From an uncultured Clostridia bacterium (lineage in GTDB: Bacteria; Bacillota; Clostridia; Oscillospirales; Acutalibacteraceae): a stretch of 64,000 bases of DNA. A program made the position numbers and the translations under genes. Positions 9,479-18,084 of the stretch are shown here, in pieces (position 1 is the first letter of the stretch; each line of letters opens with the position of its first letter). The stretch spans positions 1 through 64,000 of the forward strand of contig CAMEBF010000009.1 of NCBI GenBank assembly GCA_945912145.1, read 5' to 3'. The notes under the pieces are model-generated. The model was given only the letters and a program-made list of their open reading frames with translations, searched no databases and was not told the DNA's origin.

Positions 9479-9837
9479 GCGATCCCTCCGTACAAAAGCC
9501 CGGAATCGGCAAGCCAGTCGTAAATGATTCGCTTGGCACCTTTTGCCATTTCCGCGTCAAAATCGTCCGAACGGTACGAAACGGAAACGTCACCGGTGCT
9601 TTCCGATGCGACGCCTGCGCGCGGCCGTTCTGTTTCCCGGCGGTATAAATACTCCGCCAACTCGCAACAGCAGAGCTTCGCGCAGTCGGGCACGGCTGAT
9701 TCGTTGATATTTCCGTGGGTATACTGCGCGATTTTCTGCTGCGCTTTTCTGATGTAGAACGGAAACGACGTTTCATCGAGAATAGAGGGACTGCCGAAAA
9801 GATATTGATTCAAATAGTAATCATATTCGGCATACAT
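9475..9837 (-). CDS. Head-tail connector (adaptor) protein
   Basis: 120 residues (MYAEYDYYLNQYLFG ... FYIRKAQQKIAQYTHGNI) with a helical fold. It resembles the small phage gp6-like connectors encoded right after the major capsid gene. It is expected to form the first ring under the portal. Confidence 0.65.
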   Translation of the reverse strand: MYAEYDYYLNQYLFGSPSILDETSFPFYIRKAQQKIAQYTHGNINESAVPDCAKLCCCELAEYLYRRETERPRAGVASESTGDVSVSYRSDDFDAEMAKGAKRIIYDWLADSGLLYGGIA

Positions 9838-9843
9838 ACGGAA

Positions 9844-9942
9844 TCACTCTTTCTTCTTTTCGTTCGTTTCCTGTTTTTTATCCTCGCCTTTTTTCGGCTC
9901 GTTTTTTTCCTTTTCAGGAATTTGCAGACCGACGGTTCTCAT
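9844..9942 (-). CDS. Tiny Lys/Glu-rich protein after the major capsid gene
   Basis: 32 residues starting MRTVGLQIPEKEKNEPKKG, almost wholly charged and probably disordered. Although short, it has a near-perfect AAGGAGG seven bases before its ATG, placed inside the capsid gene end, with only 2 bp between the capsid stop and this start. It may be a head decoration or assembly helper; no homology is claimed. Confidence 0.6.
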   Translation of the reverse strand: MRTVGLQIPEKEKNEPKKGEDKKQETNEKKKE

Positions 9943-9944
9943 GT

Positions 9945-10814
9945 TTACGCCTCCTTGTGGCTCAGATAGATACCGGCGACCTTGTTCTGGTAGACATCAA
10001 CAAGACCGTATTTGCGGTACTTGAGGATATATGCGTCGGAATCGGGGTTGTTCGCAGGCGCGATCAGGTCGTTTGCGACGTGCTTGTCAAACTTGATGAT
10101 TGCGGGCTTGTGGACGATCATGAAATTAATGTCCTTACCGGCTGTCGCTTTCTTGTAATGGCCGGCTTCTTCACCGGGGCTCTTGCCGTCAAGCAGGTCA
10201 ATCGCCGTATAGAAACGGCTCTGCGGAACTTTCTTCGCCACGGAGAACGTTGCGAGGATTTCACGCGATTTGTTCGTATCGAGAGCCATAACGCCGTTGA
10301 GCAGCGTCGGCGTCGCATAGAGGATTCTGCCCTCTTCGGGGACTTCGTCCTCGTCCATTTTGTTTTTCGCCTTGATCAACTCGGCGAGGAATGCGGCAGC
10401 ATCCGAAAAAGTCTGCGCATCGCCTACGGAGATGCCGGAAATGCCGGCAAGCGTCGCGAACGTAAAAGCGTCCGCTTCGGGAGCTACCTTGGTGCGGATC
10501 AGTTCTGCGCCTGCCTGACCGAACGCGATATTGAACGTCTCTTCGTCGTCCATGACGTCAACGGAAATCTTCGTGCCTCTGTCGTAGTTGAACGCGGTCG
10601 TTTTGAACACGAGGCTTACGGAGCCGTCCGTATAGCCGCTGTTTCGGCTGTAGTCGCCGAGACCGCTGACCTCAATCTGCGGATAACAGATTTCATTGAC
10701 GTTTGCGCCGGCGCGCATCAACGCGCTGTCGCTCGTCAGATCGGCCGTAACGGAAGCGGATTTGTACACTTCGTCAAGCAGATCGGTGTAGTTTTTTGCC
10801 AATGCGATTGCCAT
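9945..10814 (-). CDS. Major capsid protein
   Basis: 289 residues (MAIALAKNYTDLLDEVYKSAS ... VAGIYLSHKEA). The middle section contains NYDRGTKISVDVMDDEET and GAELIRTKVAPEADAFTFA, typical of HK97-fold coat proteins of Firmicutes siphophages. It directly follows the scaffold gene. No protease is encoded, consistent with a separate scaffold. Confidence 0.88.
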   Translation of the reverse strand: MAIALAKNYTDLLDEVYKSASVTADLTSDSALMRAGANVNEICYPQIEVSGLGDYSRNSGYTDGSVSLVFKTTAFNYDRGTKISVDVMDDEETFNIAFGQAGAELIRTKVAPEADAFTFATLAGISGISVGDAQTFSDAAAFLAELIKAKNKMDEDEVPEEGRILYATPTLLNGVMALDTNKSREILATFSVAKKVPQSRFYTAIDLLDGKSPGEEAGHYKKATAGKDINFMIVHKPAIIKFDKHVANDLIAPANNPDSDAYILKYRKYGLVDVYQNKVAGIYLSHKEA

Positions 10815-10816
10815 AG

Positions 10817-11380
10817 TTATTCACCTTTCTTTTCGGGCAGTCCCATCGCCGACCGGAGAAGATCGGACATACCGCCCGTAATTTTTGTATTTCCCGTATC
10901 TTTGACGGGATTTTTGACCGGCTCGTCGGATTCAAAAAGGAAATCGTTGTCCTTTTTGACGTTCTCAAGAGCCGTTCTGATGTCGTCTGCCTGATTCTTG
11001 CTTGCTTTCAGCGCGTCCAGGTCAAGCAGCGCCCGGACGGCCTTTGCATTCTTCGCCTTGCTTGCCGAAACGGCGGCGTCAAGAACGGACTCAAACTCCA
11101 TATCGGCGATCTTAGCCTGATAATCGTCCTGAGCCTTTTGGAGATCGCCCTGAAGAGAAGCGATTCTGCCTTGCAGTTCCTTGACGTCCACCCCCTCAAA
11201 GCCTTTGAGAGCGTCCTGCGCTGTTTCGAGCTGGGTTTTGTAATTATCCCGCGCCCTTTGGATTTTCTCCACCTCGGCGACCGTCTTATAGTTCTCTCCG
11301 ACGGCGGCCGTAATCGCGCTTTTCGCTTCTTCGGGAACCGTCACATTGTTTTCGGCAAGAATGGTAAAAATGTCTTTCAT
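10817..11380 (-). CDS. Scaffolding protein (GP20 family)
   Basis: 187 residues. Residues ~35-110 form a long coiled coil (RARDNYKTQLETAQDALKGF). The C-terminal tail (ITGGMSDLLRSAMGLPEKKGE) is typical of the GP20 minor structural/scaffold family. It acts in procapsid assembly and lies 2 bp from the major capsid gene. It has its own AAAGGA site and lies downstream of an intrinsic terminator, so its transcription may depend on read-through. Confidence 0.82.
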   Translation of the reverse strand: MKDIFTILAENNVTVPEEAKSAITAAVGENYKTVAEVEKIQRARDNYKTQLETAQDALKGFEGVDVKELQGRIASLQGDLQKAQDDYQAKIADMEFESVLDAAVSASKAKNAKAVRALLDLDALKASKNQADDIRTALENVKKDNDFLFESDEPVKNPVKDTGNTKITGGMSDLLRSAMGLPEKKGE

Positions 11381-11472
11381 GGTTTTGTCCTTTCTACATG
11401 ATGTTTATACCGCTCTGTCTGCGGTTGAAAGTCAGCCGGATAACCTCCGGCGGGGTAATTTGGGTATGAAAA

Positions 11473-11498
11473 AAGCGCCCTGCCGTAGCAAAGCGCTT
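11473..11498 (-). terminator. Intrinsic terminator between MuF-toxin unit and scaffold
   Basis: Read on the minus strand: AAGCGC, 14-nt loop, GCGCTT, then TTTTTT. A second small hairpin (GCCGGA/TCCGGC) lies just downstream at about 11434-11450. The whole 11381-11532 gap otherwise carries only the scaffold ribosome site. Confidence 0.7.
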
Positions 11499-11532
11499 GA
11501 ATCATTGTATGAAATTGTAAAAATCGGTTTTC

Positions 11533-11835
11533 CTACTTATAAATCGGCTGTAAATTTTCATCAAATGCCTTGTTATTTACGTTATCAGGATCATGTATAA
11601 AATAATCACATTCATACTTTTTGCAATTTATTAACTCATCAGGTATCGCGCCCAATGCTTTGCATGTTGATGGAATATAAGGGTTCTTGTTTCTATGATA
11701 ATTTTTGCAAATTTGACAAAATGGAGTAAGAATACAACCTGCTAACGGATAATCAAGATTTCCGCAACCTTTAATGTCCTCTTCATACTTTTTCTTCTGT
11801 TCCCCTGTCATACAATCAGCCCCCCATCCACTCAA
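11533..11835 (-). CDS. Cys-rich small protein paired with the MuF-ART toxin (possible immunity protein)
   Basis: 100 residues, or 92 if it starts at the internal ATG (MTGEQKKKYEEDIKGC, 11811). About nine Cys are spaced as possible metal-binding pairs, including CxxC-like FCQIC and CKKYEC. It overlaps the end of the MuF gene by 20 bp and shares its unusual AT-richness. It ends before a terminator. In polymorphic toxin loci the gene right after the toxin usually encodes immunity; that role is inferred here. No homology is recognised. Confidence 0.6.
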   Translation of the reverse strand: MSGWGADCMTGEQKKKYEEDIKGCGNLDYPLAGCILTPFCQICKNYHRNKNPYIPSTCKALGAIPDELINCKKYECDYFIHDPDNVNNKAFDENLQPIYK

Positions 11836-13714
11836 CTACAAGAAATAGTTTTCCCTGATAGTATTGCGCCTCTATTATAGCATATTCAGAATCATTTTGC
11901 AAGACCACTTCATATTCATCGTTATATCCGGGTGTTACATGATGATGCGCTACTTCATTGACATATCCTGCGCCTTTTTTATTCTTTGGAACAAGAATCG
12001 TCATTTCCACTTCTCCACTGTAAGCAGTGTCTCTGAATAATGATGTGGAAGCAAAAGATCTTATCTTAACTCGCTTGTCTCTCCACTCAGATATTGAATA
12101 TTCACTCTGAATTTCTTCTAACCCTTCAATATATTCTATTTTCGTTCCTCTGAATACAACCGTATCATACGGAAGAGACATTTCTGAAAGCGCGTCATGC
12201 AAAACGGAAACTTCGTGCGCTGTTGCGGCAGTTTTGGCTTTGCCCGTCGCGGCGTATGTATTGAGTTCCGCGCATCCATCGGCGCCGTCCGTGTATTTCA
12301 GAATGACCTTTTTGCTTTCATCGTCAAGCATTCTTGCGCAGTCGTTATATTCATCGGGGACGCCGTCTTCGATATTCAGAACTTTGTATGTATCCGATCT
12401 TGCGAGCAACCTGTCGTCGATGCCTTTATAACGATAGCGAAGCTGTAAGTCTTGCCACTCCTTGGAATCGCTTTCTTTCAGTTTGACAAACTCTTCGTAT
12501 GTGGCAGGGACAGCGTCGCCGAGACGGTCTTTATACCGCTGATACTGTTTCATATACGGCTGATCTTTGGTATATTTCCCTTTTCCGACATTGCCGAGGC
12601 CGTCGATATAGACCCGGTCTCTCTGCTGCGGAAGATCCATCGCTTTGGAAAAACGCGCATATTCGGCGGACGTGCCGCGGTACCGGCATCTGGCGTTGAT
12701 AATATCGTCCTCATTCGCGCCGCCGGCTTCAAGCAATTTAATCTGCTGTCTCTGTGCGCGCATCGTCGTTTCGAGTTTCCGCTGCCGCTGCAACGCTTCG
12801 TATTTGGTGTACTGCTTGCCGCCGTATTCTCGCGGCGTCAGCTCATCACGCTTCATGCGTTCAAGCTCTTCGTCGGTATAGGTGCGTTTCGAGATACCCG
12901 GAATGAACGGAGAATACGAATGGTAACAGTTCGCGCCGCAAAGCCCCGTCACCGTGCCGAGACCGCATACGATTTTCAGCTCGTCCATCGTATAGACCTT
13001 TCCCTGCCATTCCAGATGCGAAGGACGCGCGCCGGAATGCCATGAGACTTCGTAGCAGTCCGTTCCGAGCGATTCCGCGTTGGATTCGTTGATTTTACCC
13101 GTCAACTGCGAAACACCCGTCATAACAGCCCTGCGAGCCGCCACGTCAACGCGGTTCGACCAGCCGGACGCATAATCAATCGTCCGAAGTCCGCTGTTCG
13201 TCATCTGACTGACAACCCGTTTCAGCACGGTGTTATAATCAAACAGTCCGGAAGAAATATCCATCATCGCGCCGTCCAGCATATCGGTAACGCTCGTATA
13301 GGAAATCCTCCCGTTTTTATCAATCGCGAAGCCCATTGTCTGCGTGATGTTGGAAAATTCCCCGTCCGTCTGCCGCCGAATGCCGTCAACGAGCTGCGAA
13401 ATGCTTTCTTCGTCGTACACGTCAAGACCCTTGTAAATACTGTCGTCGTAGCTGAAACCGTCCTCTATTACTTTTTCATAGATTTCGTCAAGATCATCGT
13501 CCGTGACGGACAGCGCGTCTTTTATGTACTCTATGATTTCGGATTCGGTCAGACCCAACTCCTGCAAACGGTAAAGCTGCCAGTCCGCGCTTCGGATTAT
13601 GTCGTTTCCGTTATTTCTGAGACGCCGTACTATGTCCTGCATCGTGCGCTCTTCGAGCTCGCGAAACTGCCTGACGATGTTTTCGGGAAGTCCCTCCAGC
13701 GCGCCGGGATTCAT
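11816..13714 (-). CDS. MuF minor head protein with C-terminal ADP-ribosyltransferase domain
   Basis: 632 residues. The N-terminal ~290 form the SPP1 gp7-like MuF head domain (VDVAARRAVMTGVSQLTG, SWHSGARPSHLEWQGKVY, CGANCYHSYSPFIPG). The C-terminal ~190 carry an R-S-E class ADP-ribosyltransferase: R522 in VVFRGTK, S556-T-S558 in SFASTS, and E600-x-E602 in NDEYEVVL. All three catalytic motifs are intact. Such MuF proteins are packaged in the head and can deliver a toxin with the DNA. The last ~390 bp are clearly more AT-rich than the head domain, a sign of module exchange. It overlaps the portal gene by 4 bp. Confidence 0.85.
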   Translation of the reverse strand: MNPGALEGLPENIVRQFRELEERTMQDIVRRLRNNGNDIIRSADWQLYRLQELGLTESEIIEYIKDALSVTDDDLDEIYEKVIEDGFSYDDSIYKGLDVYDEESISQLVDGIRRQTDGEFSNITQTMGFAIDKNGRISYTSVTDMLDGAMMDISSGLFDYNTVLKRVVSQMTNSGLRTIDYASGWSNRVDVAARRAVMTGVSQLTGKINESNAESLGTDCYEVSWHSGARPSHLEWQGKVYTMDELKIVCGLGTVTGLCGANCYHSYSPFIPGISKRTYTDEELERMKRDELTPREYGGKQYTKYEALQRQRKLETTMRAQRQQIKLLEAGGANEDDIINARCRYRGTSAEYARFSKAMDLPQQRDRVYIDGLGNVGKGKYTKDQPYMKQYQRYKDRLGDAVPATYEEFVKLKESDSKEWQDLQLRYRYKGIDDRLLARSDTYKVLNIEDGVPDEYNDCARMLDDESKKVILKYTDGADGCAELNTYAATGKAKTAATAHEVSVLHDALSEMSLPYDTVVFRGTKIEYIEGLEEIQSEYSISEWRDKRVKIRSFASTSLFRDTAYSGEVEMTILVPKNKKGAGYVNEVAHHHVTPGYNDEYEVVLQNDSEYAIIEAQYYQGKLFLVVEWMGG

Positions 13715-15045
13715 TCGATCACCTGCGCGGTATCAGGGAGAGAAGCCCTCGCTGTTTCGAGCGTCTCGCCGTACCACTTGGAGCGATATTCTTCAAGCCG
13801 CATGACGCCCATCGAGACGTCCTGTCTGTCCTGAGCGCGCTCGGATTCGTCGTCCGCAAGAATGCTGTCTTTGAAATCGCACACAAATTCATAACCGCTG
13901 CCGGTCAGACCGTTCCAGAACGCCAGAGCGTAAACGTAATCGTCCAGACAGTTTTTCAGATTGTTCTGAATCGCCGTCACGGTATCGAACTTCCGCTTTT
14001 TCGACGCTTTGATCTCCGTCGCGGTCTTATCGACCGTCTGCGGATTGGAAATATCGCCGTAGGATAGACCGGTTTCAAATTCGATGTTTCGTTTATATTC
14101 CTCAAGCCCCGCAATCAGATCCGTCTGCCGGAGCTGCGGAGAATATTCTTTGAAAATTTCCTCGTCTTTCCCGACATCCACATCAACGGCGCGGTACAGA
14201 CGGCGGTTGAGTTTCGGGAGCGTTCCGTCCGCTTTTATCGCAGACGGGCTGACGTGCACGGCGCGTTCGCCGGATTCAAATTCCCAGTCAAGACGTCCGA
14301 ACTGAATATCGCATTTTCGTATGATCTGCGCCGCGTTTTCAAACACGGAGACGCCTGCCGGAGAACCGTCAATCGTATTGCGGATCGGATTGCGATAATA
14401 TCCGAACGCATTGCGCTTCATCAGCGGATAGCGAATTGATTCCTGTAAATTTGCCCATTCCTTGACGCTGTCAAGCGAAACCTCTCTGCCGAGCGTGCTT
14501 TTTGACGTGCTGAAATAAGCCTTGTTGGTAATCGTCAGACCGTTTTCCCGGTCAAGAGAATGGAACTCAAGCCGCGTATAATGGCGATTTTCACCGAGCT
14601 GTTTGAACTCCGGGAAAATCACCTTGAGCGGCACGCCGCGCACATCGTATTCAACCGGTATAAAAGCATTCTGGGACACGAACTGCACTTTGTCTTCGCC
14701 AAGCGGTTTTATAATCATCGCGCCGGAGGCAAGACCCTCCTGAAACGCGATTGCAATATCACGGACAGAGCGATGAAACAGACCGTCAAGCGCATCGTTC
14801 GATACTTTTGCCGTCATTTCGCTGAGCGTAATATTGGACAATTCGCGACAGACAGCTGATTCCAGACGCAGAGAGGAAACGTCGTTCCCGATCCACGGCG
14901 CACGTCCGGCATACATTCGCGACCAAAGGTCGATCTGATTCATCATCTCCTGCGACATGGCAATTTCAATGCCAAGCGCGGATTGAATATCCCGTACCGC
15001 AAACAATTTTCCGATCATTCCTTTCATTTTTTGTAAAAATCCCAT
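13711..15045 (-). CDS. Portal protein
   Basis: 444 residues (MGFLQKMKGMIGKLFAVRDIQS ... SLPDTAQVIE). It includes a tail-half segment TGLSYGDISNPQTVDKTATEIKAS, the conserved helix region of SPP1-like portals. It sits between large terminase and MuF, as in almost all siphophages. It forms the dodecameric DNA channel of the head. Confidence 0.85.
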   Translation of the reverse strand: MGFLQKMKGMIGKLFAVRDIQSALGIEIAMSQEMMNQIDLWSRMYAGRAPWIGNDVSSLRLESAVCRELSNITLSEMTAKVSNDALDGLFHRSVRDIAIAFQEGLASGAMIIKPLGEDKVQFVSQNAFIPVEYDVRGVPLKVIFPEFKQLGENRHYTRLEFHSLDRENGLTITNKAYFSTSKSTLGREVSLDSVKEWANLQESIRYPLMKRNAFGYYRNPIRNTIDGSPAGVSVFENAAQIIRKCDIQFGRLDWEFESGERAVHVSPSAIKADGTLPKLNRRLYRAVDVDVGKDEEIFKEYSPQLRQTDLIAGLEEYKRNIEFETGLSYGDISNPQTVDKTATEIKASKKRKFDTVTAIQNNLKNCLDDYVYALAFWNGLTGSGYEFVCDFKDSILADDESERAQDRQDVSMGVMRLEEYRSKWYGETLETARASLPDTAQVIE

Positions 15046-15047
15046 GG

Positions 15048-16304
15048 TTATGCTCCTATGTATCGCTTGATGTCGCGTTCGAATGTGTATTCAAATGCGT
15101 CAAGGCTGTCGATGTCGGTCGAGCCATCGTCCAGCCGTTCGTCCTCGATGGTTTTATCATTCCATACCGCTTCGGACAGCGCCGTTTTCAGCGTGTCGCA
15201 GTCGTCGGTCATATAGAACCGACCTGCTCCCATCAGGCGCAGCGTCCCCTGAATACGGTCGTTCACGCCGTTTTTTCGCGCCGGACGCACGATGACGGAA
15301 GGAAACCGTTTTGCAAATGCCCGTTTGATTCCCTGGCCGAGCACCGTTTCAGCGTTGTCCCAATAGACATAATCAAGCGTTCCGAATGAATTGATAACGG
15401 ACTGAGCGAACGAAAGCGCAAGAGCGTCGATGTCGTTGCTGTCATATTCGCCGAAATGCCGTTCCGATTTCAGCGCAATCAGATAGCGAAAATCCTTTGT
15501 CCGAGCCGTCGCGACGAACGCATGACCCGATTTCGTACCTCCGAAGTCAATGCCCATTGTTACAGAGCATAACTGCGACGAGAGAAATTCTTTTTTCTTC
15601 CCGTCCGTCAGTCGCTGCACGATCTGACAGCGGAATGCTGCGGGATTGTCGGCAAATCTGCGGTAAATTGCGCCCTCTGCCCGTACCCATTCGCCGAGGA
15701 TCAGGCGGTTATAATAAATAGTCCCCTCATATTCGCGGCAAAGATTGCGGACAATTTCGGGGGACAAAAATGTATTGTCAAAAATAGTGTATTGCTGACA
15801 GTAAATATCAGCGTCGCTGTCTAAGAATTTTTTCAGCCAATGTGTCGGGTGCTCCGGGTTCAGGCTACCGTCAAAACAGGAATACGGCTTGTCCAGACGG
15901 GATTTCAGCATCGCAAAAACGTCCTCGTTCCATCTTGCAACCTCGTCACCGTAGACGTATTTTGCGCTTGCGCCCTGAATCTTCGCGACCTGCGATACCT
16001 TTTCCGCGCCGAGGCAGTAGACGTCTTCGCCGCAGATATGCGCGATGTTGCGGCTGTTGATCGTACCGACAACGGCGGACGTGTAGCGTTCACGCATCGG
16101 CTGCAAGACATTTCGCTCGATGGTTTCTTTCGACACGCCAATGATGAAACACAGTCCGTTTTTGCCGATTCTCTCACGGATTCGCATCGGGATCACGGCG
16201 GTCACATCGACAAACGATTTCCCGGAACGAACGGCACCGGTCTTGAAGTTCCAACGGTGCGTCGCGTTTGCGATGTAGCTATTTTGTTTCGCTGTGTACG
16301 GCAT
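15048..16304 (-). CDS. terL: Terminase large subunit
   Basis: 418 residues, PBSX/Terminase_3-like. The Walker A motif is GAVRSGKS (23-30) and the Walker B motif YVYGDE (116-121). The RNase H-like nuclease carries acidic residues D253 (GIDFGG), D316 (YWDNAE) and D399/D402 (DIDSLDAFEY). Its start overlaps terS by 26 bp. It packages DNA through the portal encoded 2 bp downstream. Confidence 0.92.
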   Translation of the reverse strand: MPYTAKQNSYIANATHRWNFKTGAVRSGKSFVDVTAVIPMRIRERIGKNGLCFIIGVSKETIERNVLQPMRERYTSAVVGTINSRNIAHICGEDVYCLGAEKVSQVAKIQGASAKYVYGDEVARWNEDVFAMLKSRLDKPYSCFDGSLNPEHPTHWLKKFLDSDADIYCQQYTIFDNTFLSPEIVRNLCREYEGTIYYNRLILGEWVRAEGAIYRRFADNPAAFRCQIVQRLTDGKKKEFLSSQLCSVTMGIDFGGTKSGHAFVATARTKDFRYLIALKSERHFGEYDSNDIDALALSFAQSVINSFGTLDYVYWDNAETVLGQGIKRAFAKRFPSVIVRPARKNGVNDRIQGTLRLMGAGRFYMTDDCDTLKTALSEAVWNDKTIEDERLDDGSTDIDSLDAFEYTFERDIKRYIGA

Positions 16305-16662
16305 TTTCGCGCACCTCTTTCAGGACTTCGTCCAGTTTTTCAAGAGCGGAAGTATCTTCGTTTGCCGGCTTCTCGCGCCACTTATCGGGACGACGGTTTT
16401 TCAGCCAGAATATTTGTGCCGTTGTGTTCCCGTCGAGAGCTGACTGCAACAAAGCGTTTTCGACTTCATAGTCAACAACTTCCTTTCCCTTTTTTAGGGT
16501 GTCGGAAATGTCGGAATACTTCTTTTTCCACTCATGAAGCGTATCACGACTGATTCCCATATTTTTTGCAATCTGATCATCTGTCAGACCGTCACGCGCC
16601 CATCCATCAAGAAGTATTAAATTTTCAGGCTCAAGCCATTTCTGATACTTTCCCTTAGCCAC
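16279..16662 (-). CDS. terS: Terminase small subunit
   Basis: 127 residues. An N-terminal helix-turn-helix (GLTDDQIAKNMGISRDTLHEW, about 25-46) precedes a helical oligomerisation region and NRRPDKWREK, typical of small terminases (phBC6A51-like). It recognises the packaging site, which is probably close by. It opens the late operon, 120 bp downstream of a candidate late promoter. Confidence 0.85.
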   Translation of the reverse strand: MAKGKYQKWLEPENLILLDGWARDGLTDDQIAKNMGISRDTLHEWKKKYSDISDTLKKGKEVVDYEVENALLQSALDGNTTAQIFWLKNRRPDKWREKPANEDTSALEKLDEVLKEVRENAVHSETK

Positions 16663-16713
16663 TTAAAACACCTGCAATCATCACCGCCGAATCAAATAAT
16701 CCCAAAACACAAA

Positions 16714-16733
16714 GCACCGCCATAAGACGGTGC
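16714..16733 (-). terminator. Hairpin in the late-operon leader
   Basis: GCACCG, 8-nt loop, CGGTGC, followed on the minus strand by the broken T-tract TTTGTGTTTT. It lies between the candidate late promoter and terS. It could be a weak terminator or attenuator, or part of a packaging site. Confidence 0.4.
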
Positions 16734-16790
16734 CCTGCGCAAAGAGGTTTGTTATGAAAAAATGGTGTATGTGAAACTCTCACTATCTTT

Positions 16791-16835
16791 AGTGTAGCAG
16801 AAAAAACAGCAAATTTCATCCGCTTTTTGTCCGCT
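16791..16835 (-). promoter_or_regulatory. Candidate activator-dependent late promoter
   Basis: On the minus strand a TACACT -10 box (16791-16796) has no acceptable -35 hexamer. The -35 region is overlapped by two direct AGCGGA repeats (16819-16824 and 16830-16835) exactly 11 bp apart. That layout fits a phage late promoter served by an activator bound on one helix face. The presumed activator gene lies immediately upstream. Confidence 0.5.
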
Positions 16836-16839
16836 ATTT

Positions 16840-17274
16840 TTATGTTTCCGTGCTTCCGTATCGACATTTGCAATATCTTTTCAAAGCGATGTGATAAAGC
16901 TCATAAATACGAGTTCGCTCATAACCGAACTTTTCCGAAAGAGTCTCAACAGCGGAACCGGCACGCATTTTTGAAAAAGTCAAAAGTATCTCCTGTTGAT
17001 TCTTGTCTAATCGATTCAAAGCGACCCGAATAACTTTTTCTTTCCGACGTGCAAGACGAAGCGCAGCTTCCGTCTCGCCTTTTTTCGATAATATGTTAAG
17101 AATACGATCTTCCGATTTGTTCCCGCTGCTTTGAACAGGCGTATTGTCACCTGCGCCACCGAGAGAAGACAGCTCGTCTTCCAAGGTTTTTAGCTCATAT
17201 TCCATTGACTGAATGCTGAATAATATATCCGGGTAGTCTTGCAAATCTCTTTTGCATTCTGATTTCCAGTCCAT
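16840..17274 (-). CDS. ArpU/sigma-region-4-like late transcription regulator
   Basis: 144 residues with an N-terminal coiled coil (MEYELKTLEDELSS). The C-terminal half is sigma-70 region 4-like: IRVALNRLDKNQQEILLTF followed by the helix-turn-helix of VETLSEKFGYERTRIYELYHIALKRY. This combination is found in ArpU/RinA/DUF1492 late-gene activators of Firmicutes phages. GGAGGTGATTTG precedes the ATG. The gene lies directly before the late promoter and terminase. Confidence 0.75.
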   Translation of the reverse strand: MDWKSECKRDLQDYPDILFSIQSMEYELKTLEDELSSLGGAGDNTPVQSSGNKSEDRILNILSKKGETEAALRLARRKEKVIRVALNRLDKNQQEILLTFSKMRAGSAVETLSEKFGYERTRIYELYHIALKRYCKCRYGSTET

Positions 17275-17310
17275 TCAAATCACCTCCCACTTAATTTCTG
17301 ATGATCTTCC

Positions 17311-18084
17311 CTATGACCATCTACGAATGTCTGGGTAAACCTCAGCGAGCTTGTAAAATTCATTTGGATAGTTGATTTTCAAGAACAGAGCGGTTCCTTT
17401 ATTGAGCAGGTCTCTTGATGTTATATACGATAGCCGTATAAACATTTCCTCGCCCTGACTGTTCTTGCCAAGTTCGATTGAAGTCTTTCTGTAGATCGGA
17501 TGTATAGGGACATCATATTCGTACATAGCCGCAGCAACATCGTTCAGCGTGAACCAAAGAAGAGGGTGACAAACAGTCACATCTCCCATTGATTTGCTTT
17601 CAAACACCTGACCGTGAACTTGTGCCGATTTGTTTCTGCGCTTGCTCTCGCTCGCTCTCACGCCGACAAAACAAAGATCCTTATCATCTGCATACTCACG
17701 GACGGAATCGAAGAAAACGCCGCTCTTCCCGAAAGCATGCTTTTGCGGATTCTTGATAGCTTCAAAAGCGGAAAACGGACACTTGTACAAGTCAATAGCC
17801 CGGTGCAGCCTATTGGCGATCTCCATGCATGTCTCTTCCGTTCCCGGAAAAGATGCGTCAGACAAATGCGTCCATATCCTGTAGTCCTTTCCGCACATTC
17901 TCGCCGCCTCATCTACGATAAAGCACATCGCTGCGCTGTCTTTCCCACCGCTCAAGGCAATATACGGTTTTTCATGTTTCTGAAGAACATCGCAGCACAC
18001 CTCTATCGCCTTTGCTTTTTTCGACTTGTACGAGTTCATTTTCGACTGAAGCCGTCCATACTCGACGAAATCATCAATAGTCAA
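17311..18084 (-). CDS. CysH-like PP-loop enzyme of the type IV-B CRISPR locus
   Basis: 257 residues of the phosphoadenosine-phosphosulfate reductase superfamily. The PP-loop is SGGKDS (45-50), preceded by KPYIAL; GVRASESKRRN (around 145) is the second conserved site. It has no C-terminal CxxC or CC motif, so a classical FeS or reductase function is unlikely, while ATP binding seems intact. It overlaps csf3 by ATGA and is last in the csf operon. A cysH-like gene is the standard companion of type IV-B loci. Its substrate and role there are unknown. Confidence 0.85.
   Translation of the reverse strand: MTIDDFVEYGRLQSKMNSYKSKKAKAIEVCCDVLQKHEKPYIALSGGKDSAAMCFIVDEAARMCGKDYRIWTHLSDASFPGTEETCMEIANRLHRAIDLYKCPFSAFEAIKNPQKHAFGKSGVFFDSVREYADDKDLCFVGVRASESKRRNKSAQVHGQVFESKSMGDVTVCHPLLWFTLNDVAAAMYEYDVPIHPIYRKTSIELGKNSQGEEMFIRLSYITSRDLLNKGTALFLKINYPNEFYKLAEVYPDIRRWS

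Noticed and set aside
11377..11505. 42-codon open frame ending in ATGA at the scaffold gene
   Set aside because: It has no ribosome site and its codons coincide with an intrinsic terminator and a second hairpin; the overlap is better explained by the scaffold leader.
17311..18084. The csf3-linked CysH as an ordinary assimilatory PAPS reductase
   Set aside because: It lacks the Cys pair motifs and sits in the csf operon with no other sulfur-assimilation gene.
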